From positions 1 to 5,063 of the forward strand of contig JAFGJU010000102.1 in the NCBI GenBank assembly GCA_016928935.1: a stretch of DNA of 5,063 nucleotides, given 5' to 3'. Shown one piece after another: positions 1-5,063 of this stretch. The first letter of the stretch is position 1, and each line of letters opens with the position of its first letter. A model generated the notes under the pieces. The model was not told the DNA's origin. It did no database searches and saw only the letters and a list, made by a program, of their open reading frames with translations. Source of the DNA: Candidatus Eiseniibacteriota bacterium. GTDB taxonomy: Bacteria; Eisenbacteria; RBG-16-71-46; JAFGJU01. A program made the position numbers and the translations under genes.

Positions 1-1506
1 GCGGTGTATCCCGCGTCACACTTCGCGACCGCTTACTCCAACGTGGAGAGAGCGGTCGTGTCGATACGCCGGGAGCTGGACGAGCGGCTGAAGGAGTTCG
101 AGGCGCAGGGAGCCCTGCTGGAGGCGCAGCGGCTCAGGACCCGCACTGAGTACGACCTGGAGATGCTGAAGGAGGTCGGATACTGCCCCGGAATAGAGAA
201 CTACTCCAGGCACCTGAGCGGCAGGGCGCCCGGACAGCGGCCCTACACGCTGCTGGACTACTTCCGCGGGGATTTCCTGGTCGTGATGGACGAGTCCCAC
301 GTCACGGTGCCGCAGGTGCGGGGCATGTACGAGGGAGACCGCTCCAGGAAAGAGACTCTGGTGAAGTACGGCTTCCGGCTGCCGTCGGCCCTGGACAACC
401 GCCCGCTGAGGTACGACGAGTTTGAGGAGCTGGTGCGCCGGGCCATATTCGTGTCCGCCACTCCGGCCGAGTACGAGCTTGAGAAATCGGGCGGAGTCGT
501 TGTCGAGCAAGTCATAAGGCCCACCGGGCTCGTGGACCCTTCGATAGACGTGAGACCCACGGCCAACCAGGTGGACGACCTCCTGGAAGAGATCCGGAAG
601 CGCGTCGAGAGGAAGGAGCGCGTCCTGGTCACCACTCTCACGAAGCGCATGGCCGAGGACCTGACGGACTATCTTCAGGAGATGGGAGTCAGGGTCCGCT
701 ACATCCACTCCGACATCGACGCCATAGAGAGGGTGGAGATACTGAGGGGGCTTCGCCTGGCGGAGTTCGACGTGCTCGTGGGCATAAACCTCCTGCGGGA
801 GGGGCTGGACCTGCCGGAAGTCTCCCTCGTGGCGGTGCTGGACGCGGACAAGGAGGGCTTCCTCAGGTCGGAGCGCTCTCTCATACAGACCGCGGGCAGG
901 GCGGCCAGGAACGTGTTCGGAGACGTGATACTGTACGCGGACACGATGACAGGCTCGATGGCGAGAGCAATCGAGGAGACCGAGAGGCGACGGAAGAAGC
1001 AATTGGAGTATAATAGGCAGCACGGCATCACGCCCAAGTCCATAGTCAAATCGCTGGAAGAGGTGATGAGGACCACCGCGGTCGCGGACGCCACGGTCAA
1101 GGACGCGGAGCCGCCGGAGTTCGACTCCTCCGTGTTCGGCAAGATGGACAGGGAGGCTCTGGCCGAGCTACTGGAGCGCGAGATGCTGGCGGCGGCGAGA
1201 AGGATGGAGTTCGAGAAGGCCGCCAGCTTGCGGGACAAGCTGGAGGAGCTGCGGACGGTCGCGGCCGGCAGTCGGGGTAAGACGGCGGCGTTGCGGCGGA
1301 GGTCAGTCCGTAGCGCGGACAGAGAAGCGGGCAGCGGACGCGCGGCCTCACGCCGGGGACGAAAACCTGAGAGAAACGCGGCGAGGGTGGGAGCGCACGG
1401 CCGCGGCAGCGGAGCGCAGGGTCGGGCCGGTAGGCGCGTCGGCCACGGGGACCGGGAGACCACTTCACGTCCGGGAGGAAGTCGTGGCAGAAAAGAAAAA
1501 GGATAG
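1..1506 (+). CDS. uvrB: UvrABC excinuclease subunit B, C-terminal part (5' end outside the window)
   Basis: UvrB is the DNA-damage verification subunit of nucleotide excision repair: it receives damaged DNA from UvrA, probes it with a superfamily 2 helicase fold, and recruits UvrC for incision. The frame is open from base 1, so the 501 residues seen correspond roughly to E. coli UvrB from about residue 245 on; Walker A and the beta-hairpin lie upstream. Visible in order: YPASHF (4-21), GIENYSRHLSGR, DESH motif II (289-300), RGDRSRKETLVKYGFRLPSALDNRPL region, SATP (454-465), LVTTLTKRMAEDL (from about 625), HSDID (706-720), GINLLREGLDLPEVSLV (about 781-831), motif VI QTAGRAARN (886-912; the usual form is QTIGRAARN), HGITP (1021-1035), and the C-terminal UVR motif (about 1150-1257) that contacts UvrC. 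After that the gene continues for 81 Arg/Gly-rich residues not usual for the family. The end overlaps nadC by 23 nt. The identification is near certain; the role of the tail is unknown. Confidence 0.98.
   Translation, partial: AVYPASHFATAYSNVERAVVSIRRELDERLKEFEAQGALLEAQRLRTRTEYDLEMLKEVGYCPGIENYSRHLSGRAPGQRPYTLLDYFRGDFLVVMDESHVTVPQVRGMYEGDRSRKETLVKYGFRLPSALDNRPLRYDEFEELVRRAIFVSATPAEYELEKSGGVVVEQVIRPTGLVDPSIDVRPTANQVDDLLEEIRKRVERKERVLVTTLTKRMAEDLTDYLQEMGVRVRYIHSDIDAIERVEILRGLRLAEFDVLVGINLLREGLDLPEVSLVAVLDADKEGFLRSERSLIQTAGRAARNVFGDVILYADTMTGSMARAIEETERRRKKQLEYNRQHGITPKSIVKSLEEVMRTTAVADATVKDAEPPEFDSSVFGKMDREALAELLEREMLAAARRMEFEKAASLRDKLEELRTVAAGSRGKTAALRRRSVRSADREAGSGRAASRRGRKPERNAARVGAHGRGSGAQGRAGRRVGHGDRETTSRPGGSRGRKEKG
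1261..1503 (+). other. Arg/Gly-rich low-complexity C-terminal tail of UvrB
   Basis: E. coli UvrB and most relatives end within a few residues of the UVR motif. Here 81 further codons follow, encoding about 20 Arg and 17 Gly with many Ala and Ser, few hydrophobics and only six acidic residues, so the segment is strongly basic and probably disordered. By hand count 29 of its 81 codons end in A or T, against 11 of the first 81 codons in the window. Arg codons shift to CGT, CGA and AGA, which are rarer in the core. The last bases also carry the nadC ribosome-binding site and first codons. Inference: either a nucleic-acid-binding tail, or former spacer DNA absorbed by loss of the original stop codon. 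Confidence 0.7.
1473..1479 (+). promoter_or_regulatory. Shine-Dalgarno site for nadC, inside the uvrB 3' end
   Basis: GGGAGGA lies four bases before the GTG at 1484. This match, the absence of a better in-frame start and the Lys-rich N-terminus right after it (MAEKKKDR) decide the nadC start. The site is translated as part of the UvrB tail, so ribosomes finishing uvrB pass over it, which suggests translational coupling. Confidence 0.75.
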
Positions 1507-2416
1507 GCTGAGCATCAACCTCGAGTCCATCGCCGCGCCCAGGGTGAGCATAGCGCTGACGGAGGACGTGGGCCTGGGAGACATCACGACCAGGGCCGTA
1601 GTGCCCGAGCACCTGGTGGCCAGGGCCGTCATCACGGCCAAGGAGGGCGGCGTACTGGCGGGGCTCCAGGTGGCGGAGATAGTGTTCAGGCAGCTCGACC
1701 CCGACGTCGAGTTCACCGGACACGTCAAGGACGGAGAGAGCCTGGCCGCCGGACGGAGAATCTGTTCTTTGCGCGGGAAGGCCGGAGCGATCCTCACGGG
1801 AGAGCGAGTCGCGCTCAACTTCCTTCAGCGGCTTTCCGGAATCGCGACCCTGACGGACAGGTTTGTGAGGAGGACGCGCGGCGCCCGGGCCAAGGTCACG
1901 GACACAAGGAAGACGACGCCCGGGCTTCGTATCCTGGAGAAGTACGCCGTCAGAGTGGGTGGCGGCGACAGCCACAGGTTCGGCCTGTACGACATGTACC
2001 TCGTCAAGGAGAATCACGTGGCCGCTGCCGGCGGCATCGCGGAGGCGGTGAGAAGAGTCAGAGAGCACATGCGGAGCACGAAGGGCGACATACCCATTGA
2101 GGTGGAGGCCAGGACCCCCGAGGAGGTCAAGGAGGCGTGCGAGTGTTGGGTGAGCAGGATAATGTTGGACAACATGAGCCTGGTCAACATAGGCAGGTCG
2201 CTGGAGATAGTCCAGAATCACAAGCGTGAGAACGCCCCTCCGAAGACCGCCGACCCGAAGGCCAGGTTTCTCGAGACCGAGGTCTCCGGCGGCGTGACTT
2301 TGGAAAACGTGAGGGAAATCGCCCTCACAGGAGTCGACTACATATCCGTGGGCGCCCTCACGCATTCGTACCATTCGATAGACATGAGTCTTCTGATAGA
2401 GGGAATCGAATCGTAG
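1484..2416 (+). CDS. nadC: Nicotinate-nucleotide pyrophosphorylase (carboxylating), quinolinate phosphoribosyltransferase
   Basis: This cytoplasmic enzyme converts quinolinate and PRPP to nicotinate mononucleotide, CO2 and pyrophosphate, the step joining de novo quinolinate synthesis to NAD. Motifs in the 310 residues: LTEDVGLGDITT (25-36) in the N-terminal sandwich domain; GERVALNFLQRLSGIAT (106-122); DTRKTTPG (140-147); GGGDSHRFGL (159-168); KENH (175-178); IEVEAR (205-210); IMLDN (226-230); SGGVT (268-272); ISVGALTHS (287-295). From family knowledge R108, R142, K143, H164, R165, K175, E206 and D229 fall where the substrate-binding residues sit. The start is GTG with a strong Shine-Dalgarno sequence. 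The protein is somewhat longer than the usual 280-297 residues, because about 37 residues separate MLDN from SGG where E. coli has about 21. nadA and nadB are not in the window, so quinolinate must be made by genes elsewhere or salvaged. It overlaps uvrB by 23 nt and precedes birA by 11 nt. Confidence 0.97.
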   Translation: MAEKKKDRLSINLESIAAPRVSIALTEDVGLGDITTRAVVPEHLVARAVITAKEGGVLAGLQVAEIVFRQLDPDVEFTGHVKDGESLAAGRRICSLRGKAGAILTGERVALNFLQRLSGIATLTDRFVRRTRGARAKVTDTRKTTPGLRILEKYAVRVGGGDSHRFGLYDMYLVKENHVAAAGGIAEAVRRVREHMRSTKGDIPIEVEARTPEEVKEACECWVSRIMLDNMSLVNIGRSLEIVQNHKRENAPPKTADPKARFLETEVSGGVTLENVREIALTGVDYISVGALTHSYHSIDMSLLIEGIES

Positions 2417-2427
2417 GTCCGACAAGC

Positions 2428-3228
2428 ATGCCCATTGAGCCTGACCTGCCCGGCGGCGTCCCGGAGCGCGGCACGGGGGCCGCCAGTTCGGGCAGACGAG
2501 TGCTGACGTTCGAGCGCGTGGACTCCACGAACGAGGTGGCCTGGCGAGAGGCCGAGAGGGGCGTGCCCGAGTGGACCTGGGTGTCGGCGGACGAACAGAC
2601 CGGGGGCAGGGGGCGGCTTTCCAGAAGGTGGCATTCTCCGGCCGGGCTCGGGGTCTGGACGTCGGTGGTGCTGAGGCCCGGCGTGACGCCGAGCGTGGCA
2701 CCGGGCATAACGATGTGCGCTTCTCTGGCCGTCGCCAGGACGCTCCGCAAGCTCCACCCGATGAGCGTGTCCCTCAAATGGCCCAACGACGTGATGGTGA
2801 AGGGGCGGAAGATTTGTGGGATACTGACCGAGATGAAGGCGTCGGGGGAGAGGGTGGAGTTCGTCGTCTGCGGCATAGGGATAAACCTGAATCAGGCCGC
2901 GGAGGACTTCCCGGCCGAGCTCAGGGACGCCGCGACGTCCGTGTTCCTGGAGACCGGGCACAAGGCGGACAAGGCCGAAGCGCTGGCCGAGCTGATGCCG
3001 CAGATGGAGAGGGTGTACGCCGTGTTCTTGAGCAACGGGCTCCAGGCCCTGATGGGGGAATGGCGCTCGATGTGTCCGCTTTTTGGTAAGATTGTGCGAA
3101 TGAAGACCCGCGGCGAGACGGTCGAGGGGGTCTTTCACGACATAGACGCCAGTGGGGCCCTGGTGCTCAGGCTGGAGTCCGGGGTGCACCGCAGTTTTTT
3201 GGCCGGAGACGTCGAGCCCGTCTCATAG
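2428..3228 (+). CDS. birA: Biotin--[acetyl-CoA-carboxylase] ligase, catalytic type without a DNA-binding domain
   Basis: Biotin protein ligase makes biotinyl-5'-AMP from biotin and ATP and transfers biotin to a lysine of carboxylase or decarboxylase carrier domains in the cytoplasm. In 266 residues: VDSTNE (31-36) opens the catalytic domain; GGRGRLSRRWHSPAG (59-73) is the adenylate-binding loop; KWPNDV (117-122), GRKICGILTE (126-135) with probable catalytic K128, and GIGINLN (149-155) follow; residues from about 218 (LFGKIVRMKTRGE through GDVEPVS) form the small C-terminal SH3-like domain. No winged helix precedes the catalytic domain, so it should be a ligase only and not the biotin-operon repressor of bifunctional E. 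coli BirA. The ATG at 2428 has only weak AGGT (2415-2418) over the nadC stop. The first 24 residues look dispensable, and an in-frame GTG at 2500 is a possible later start, but nothing like a ribosome-binding site precedes it. nadC-birA adjacency fits a cofactor operon. Confidence 0.95.
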   Translation: MPIEPDLPGGVPERGTGAASSGRRVLTFERVDSTNEVAWREAERGVPEWTWVSADEQTGGRGRLSRRWHSPAGLGVWTSVVLRPGVTPSVAPGITMCASLAVARTLRKLHPMSVSLKWPNDVMVKGRKICGILTEMKASGERVEFVVCGIGINLNQAAEDFPAELRDAATSVFLETGHKADKAEALAELMPQMERVYAVFLSNGLQALMGEWRSMCPLFGKIVRMKTRGETVEGVFHDIDASGALVLRLESGVHRSFLAGDVEPVS

Positions 3229-3234
3229 CAAAGC

Positions 3235-3240
3235 GAGGTG
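3235..3240 (+). promoter_or_regulatory. Shine-Dalgarno site for nrdR
   Basis: GAGGTG ends two bases before the ATG at 3243, in the 14-nt gap after birA. Spacing is a little short, but the start is fixed by the zinc-ribbon MNCPACG that must begin NrdR. Confidence 0.6.
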
Positions 3241-3242
3241 TC

Positions 3243-3773
3243 ATGAACTGCCCTGCATGCGGTCACGGAGAGGACAAGGTCGTTGACTCGAGGTCGACCA
3301 GGGATAACACGGCGGTCAGACGCCGGAGGGAGTGTCTCAAGTGCGGAAAGAGGTTCACGACCTACGAGTACATCGAGACCACTCCCCTCATGGTAATCAA
3401 GAAGGACGGCAGGCGCGAGCCGTTCAAGCGCGAGAAGCTCAAAGCCGGGATTCTCAAGGCCTGCGAAAAAAGGCCCATCTCGCCCGAGACCGTCGACGAG
3501 ATAGTGGACGGCGTCGAGTCGGGCATCCAGAAGCACATGCGCAGCGAAGTCACCAGCCGCGACATCGGCGAGAGCGTGATGCAGGCTCTGTCCGACCTGG
3601 ACGAGGTGGCCTACGTGAGGTTCGCTTCCGTGTACAGGCACTTCAAGGACGTGAACCAGTTCATGGACGAGCTGAAGAATCTCATCAGCAGGAACGAGAA
3701 GTGGAACGGCGGGCCGGTCCGGGAGGACTCGCGGGAAGCGCCGAAGGAAGCGCCGAAGGAAGCGGGCGAGTAG
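3243..3773 (+). CDS. nrdR: Transcriptional repressor NrdR (zinc ribbon plus ATP-cone)
   Basis: NrdR binds paired boxes upstream of ribonucleotide reductase genes and represses them according to the ATP or dATP held by its ATP-cone, thereby setting dNTP supply. The N-terminal zinc ribbon is complete: C3 and C6 in MNCPACG, C31 and C34 in ECLKCGKRFTTYE. The linker carries VDSRSTRDNTAVRRRRE (14-30), a basic stretch typical of the DNA-binding part. The ATP-cone spans about 49-139, with VIKKDGRREPFKREKLKAGI (51-70) and VAYVRFASVYRHFKD (122-136). The protein has 176 residues against about 150 usually; the excess is a C-terminal tail ending in a repeated EAPK unit. No ribonucleotide reductase gene and no AT-rich NrdR box is visible here, so the targets lie elsewhere. 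It sits between birA (14 nt) and tatC (57 nt) and is probably cotranscribed with birA. Confidence 0.97.
   Translation: MNCPACGHGEDKVVDSRSTRDNTAVRRRRECLKCGKRFTTYEYIETTPLMVIKKDGRREPFKREKLKAGILKACEKRPISPETVDEIVDGVESGIQKHMRSEVTSRDIGESVMQALSDLDEVAYVRFASVYRHFKDVNQFMDELKNLISRNEKWNGGPVREDSREAPKEAPKEAGE
3735..3764 (+). repeat. 12-bp tandem repeat, 2.5 copies, in the 3' end of nrdR
   Basis: GAAGCGCCGAAG occurs at 3735-3746 and again at 3747-3758, followed by GAAGCG at 3759-3764. The unit is a multiple of three, so it keeps the frame and encodes EAPK-EAPK-EA in the NrdR tail just before the stop. The copies are identical, which suggests recent duplication or slippage. Confidence 0.9.
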
Positions 3774-3776
3774 GCC

Positions 3777-3808
3777 CCGCGGCTGACCGCACGCAGCGCA
3801 GGCCGCGG
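3777..3808 (+). repeat. GC-only inverted repeat in the nrdR-tatC gap
   Basis: CCGCGGC (3777-3783) is the exact reverse complement of GCCGCGG (3802-3808), separated by 18 bases. It could form a 7-bp all-GC stem in RNA starting three bases after the nrdR stop. No T-run follows, so it is not a standard intrinsic terminator. It may be a partial attenuator, an mRNA-processing or stabilising hairpin, or chance in GC-rich DNA. Confidence 0.4.
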
Positions 3809-3820
3809 CGCGCCACTGCG

Positions 3821-3826
3821 AAGGAG
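3821..3826 (+). promoter_or_regulatory. Shine-Dalgarno site for tatC
   Basis: AAGGAG lies four bases before the ATG at 3831 and supports this start for tatC. It falls outside the inverted repeat at 3777-3808, so that hairpin would not cover it directly. Confidence 0.7.
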
Positions 3827-3830
3827 CTGG

Positions 3831-4586
3831 ATGACCGACGAGACGAAGGCGGCCTCGGGCGAGAAGGAGATGTCGTTTCTCGAGCATCTCGAAGAGCTCC
3901 GGAAGGTCGTCATAAACTCTCTCATAGTGCTCGTCGTGACGTCGTCGGCCTGCTGGTTCTTTTCGGGCTGGGTGATGGACCAGCTCGTGAAGCCCATAGG
4001 CGGGGCGGTGTTCATAGGCCCCGCGGAGGCCTTCACGGTCCGGTTGAAGATCGCGGTCGTGCTGGGCGCGCTGGCCTCGCTTCCCGTGATCTTCTTCTTC
4101 CTCTGGAAGTTCGTGGTCCCGGGACTGCTTCACCGCGAGCGCACGGCGCTCACGCCGCTCGCGCTGTTCTCGACCGTCTTCTTCTACGGCGGCGCCGCAT
4201 TCTCGTACTTCATGCTGGTCCCGGTGATGATGAAGATACTCATCGGGTTCGGGACGACGAGCGTGCAGCCGATGATATCCGTCAACAGCTACCTTTCCCT
4301 GGTGATGCAGATATGCCTCGCCATGGGGCTTCTGTTTCAGTTCCCGCTGGTCGTGGCCGCCCTCACGTGGATGGGATTCCTCTCGCCGGAGTGGCTCAAG
4401 CGGAAGTGGAGGTACGCCGTGGTCATAATATTCATCATCGGGGCCGTGGTGACGCCCGGCGACGGGCCCAGCCAGCTCGTGGTGGCGTTCCCGATAGTGG
4501 GGCTCTATTTCCTGAGCATACTGGTTTCGATGATAATACGAAGAAGGAAGGAGGGGGAGGCGGCCGCGGAGGGGGAGGAGACTTAG
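3831..4586 (+). CDS. tatC: Sec-independent (twin-arginine) protein translocase subunit TatC
   Basis: TatC is the inner-membrane receptor that recognises twin-arginine signal peptides and, with TatA/TatB-type partners, exports folded proteins. The 251 residues fit the family. A short acidic N-terminal tail leads into SFLEHLEELR (15-24), the cytoplasmic signal-peptide-binding segment. Six membrane spans are readable at about 27-48, 72-97, 108-132, 152-180, 194-208 and 214-236. GPAEAFTVRLK (63-73) lies in the first periplasmic region, FVVPGLLHRER (94-104) carries the conserved Glu at 103, and TPGDGPSQ (208-215) carries D211 and Q215, numbers that match E. coli TatC. The TM4 motif reads FQFP (169-172), with Gln170 where E. 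coli has Glu170. The C-terminal tail is charged (RRRKEGEAAAEGEE) and cytoplasmic. No tatA or tatB adjoins it in this window. The start has a good ribosome-binding site. Confidence 0.97.
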   Translation: MTDETKAASGEKEMSFLEHLEELRKVVINSLIVLVVTSSACWFFSGWVMDQLVKPIGGAVFIGPAEAFTVRLKIAVVLGALASLPVIFFFLWKFVVPGLLHRERTALTPLALFSTVFFYGGAAFSYFMLVPVMMKILIGFGTTSVQPMISVNSYLSLVMQICLAMGLLFQFPLVVAALTWMGFLSPEWLKRKWRYAVVIIFIIGAVVTPGDGPSQLVVAFPIVGLYFLSILVSMIIRRRKEGEAAAEGEET

Positions 4587-4608
4587 TGTGCCTAGGACTA
4601 TGACGCCG

Positions 4609-4618
4609 CTCGCGCGAG
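4609..4618 (+). repeat. Perfect 10-bp palindrome between tatC and coaX
   Basis: CTCGCGCGAG is its own reverse complement. It lies in the 49-nt gap just before the coaX ribosome-binding site. It is too short and GC-biased to call an operator or terminator, and no T-run follows. Confidence 0.3.
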
Positions 4619-4623
4619 ACAGG

Positions 4624-4629
4624 AAGGAG
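4624..4629 (+). promoter_or_regulatory. Shine-Dalgarno site for coaX
   Basis: AAGGAG, within a longer purine run, lies six bases before the ATG at 4636. It decides that start over the in-frame GTG at 4588 and ATG at 4600, which have no comparable site at the right distance. Confidence 0.75.
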
Positions 4630-4635
4630 AGAACC

Positions 4636-5063
4636 ATGCTGCTGGCGATTGACGTGGGGAACACGACGACAGAGTTCGGCGTTTTTGAAGACGACAAGCT
4701 GGCGCTGCGCTGGCGAGTGGCGACTCAGATGCGGACCGCGGACGAGCTGGCCATGCTGGTGGCGCACTACTGCGCCGCGAAGGGACTAAAGCTGGCCAGG
4801 GACACTGACTGCGTGATGTGCTCCGTGGTGCCGGCCCTGACCCCGGGCTTCGTGGAGATGGCGCGGCAGTTCTTCGACCGAGAGGTGCTCGTCGTCGACA
4901 GCACGGTTGAGACGGGGCTCAAGATAAAGTACCGCGACCCCATGTCCATAGGCAGCGACAGGATCGCCACGGCCGTGGGTGCCATCCGGCTTTTCGGGAA
5001 ACCGGTCATCATAGTGGACATGGGCACCGCCTCCACGTTCGACGTGGTGTCCGCGAGGGGCGA
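4636..5063 (+). CDS. coaX: Type III pantothenate kinase, N-terminal part (3' end outside the window)
   Basis: CoaX phosphorylates pantothenate with ATP, the first committed step of CoA synthesis; it belongs to the ASKHA (acetate kinase/Hsp70/actin) fold and is unrelated to the CoaA-type kinase. I translated 142 codons to the window edge, about 55% of the usual 255-260 residues. MLLAIDVGNTTTEFG (1-15) is the phosphate-1 motif (D6, G8, N9, T10). CSVVPAL (61-67) follows; KYRDP (98-102) and GSDR (106-109) supply the pantothenate-site region with the presumed catalytic Asp at 108. VDMGTASTFDVVS (127-139) is the phosphate-2 motif. The start at 4636 fits both the ribosome-binding site and the family habit of beginning directly with the first strand; starts at 4588 or 4600 would add MTPLARDRKERT-like residues with no family counterpart. 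In many bacteria coaX lies beside birA; here nrdR and tatC stand between them. Confidence 0.96.
   Translation, partial: MLLAIDVGNTTTEFGVFEDDKLALRWRVATQMRTADELAMLVAHYCAAKGLKLARDTDCVMCSVVPALTPGFVEMARQFFDREVLVVDSTVETGLKIKYRDPMSIGSDRIATAVGAIRLFGKPVIIVDMGTASTFDVVSARG

Noticed and set aside
1261..1483. Possible separate small gene or frameshifted UvrB end
   Set aside because: The uvrB frame is uninterrupted and the UVR motif is complete before the tail; no other frame there shows a recognisable protein or a start with a ribosome-binding site.
1097..2701. Very long antisense open frame (534 codons) opposite uvrB and nadC
   Set aside because: Its translation is low-complexity, rich in Arg, Pro and Ala, with no recognisable domain; it mirrors codons of well-identified sense genes, as expected in GC-rich DNA.
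2500..3228. Later GTG start for birA
   Set aside because: It would remove a dispensable-looking N-terminus, but no ribosome-binding site precedes it, whereas the ATG at 2428 sits 11 nt after the nadC stop. Kept only as an alternative.
3774..3830. Intrinsic terminator or promoter between nrdR and tatC
   Set aside because: The inverted repeat has no T-run, and the 57 bases are too GC-rich to show -35/-10-like boxes.
3332..4603. Second + strand frame of 423 codons through nrdR and tatC
   Set aside because: It is a shifted reading of the two real genes; the product is an Arg/Gly/His-rich string with no motif.
3135..4697. Antisense open frame of 520 codons spanning nrdR and tatC
   Set aside because: It runs across two well-supported sense genes, is His/Arg/Glu/Leu-rich without domain structure, and has no upstream signals of its own.
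1..5063. Defence system, mobile element, CRISPR array, riboswitch or tRNA
   Set aside because: All space is taken by six housekeeping genes with short gaps; I saw no transposase, integrase, direct-repeat array, cloverleaf or aptamer-like structure, and no NrdR box.

Overview
The window is a compact, GC-rich bacterial chromosomal segment in which all six recognisable genes lie on the + strand: uvrB (5' end outside the window), nadC, birA, nrdR, tatC and coaX (3' end outside the window). Every call rests on family motifs legible in the translations. No RNA gene, insertion sequence, CRISPR array, attachment site or convincing promoter/terminator was found, and no stretch over 300 bases lacks a gene.

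Layout: uvrB (1-1506) overlaps nadC (1484-2416) by 23 nt. Gaps of 11 nt to birA (2428-3228), 14 nt to nrdR (3243-3773), 57 nt to tatC (3831-4586) and 49 nt to coaX (4636 onward) follow. Four of the five internal starts have a purine-rich Shine-Dalgarno sequence at a workable distance; birA has only a weak one and may rely on coupling to nadC. This looks like one transcription unit, or two if the 57-nt gap with its GC-rich inverted repeat marks a boundary. The promoter must lie upstream of the window.

Functions: UvrB is the damage-verifying subunit of nucleotide excision repair. NadC makes nicotinate mononucleotide for NAD. BirA attaches biotin to carboxylases and carrier proteins. NrdR represses ribonucleotide reductase genes. 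TatC is the twin-arginine translocase receptor. CoaX is type III pantothenate kinase, the first step of CoA synthesis. The unit is a housekeeping cluster centred on cofactors (NAD, biotin attachment, CoA) with DNA precursor control, repair and export genes added.

Organism: a GC-rich bacterium with an unusual habit of writing isoleucine as ATA (11 of 16 Ile codons in the uvrB part by hand count) and arginine often as AGG. With the gene content this reminds me of Synergistota, or another thermophile-derived or deep-branching lineage; this is a guess from codon style, not a phylogenetic result.

I see no undescribed system here. The oddest features are an 81-residue Arg/Gly-rich tail on UvrB with codon use unlike the rest of the gene, an insertion of about 16 residues in NadC, a repeat-bearing tail on NrdR, and a Gln at a usually Glu position of TatC.
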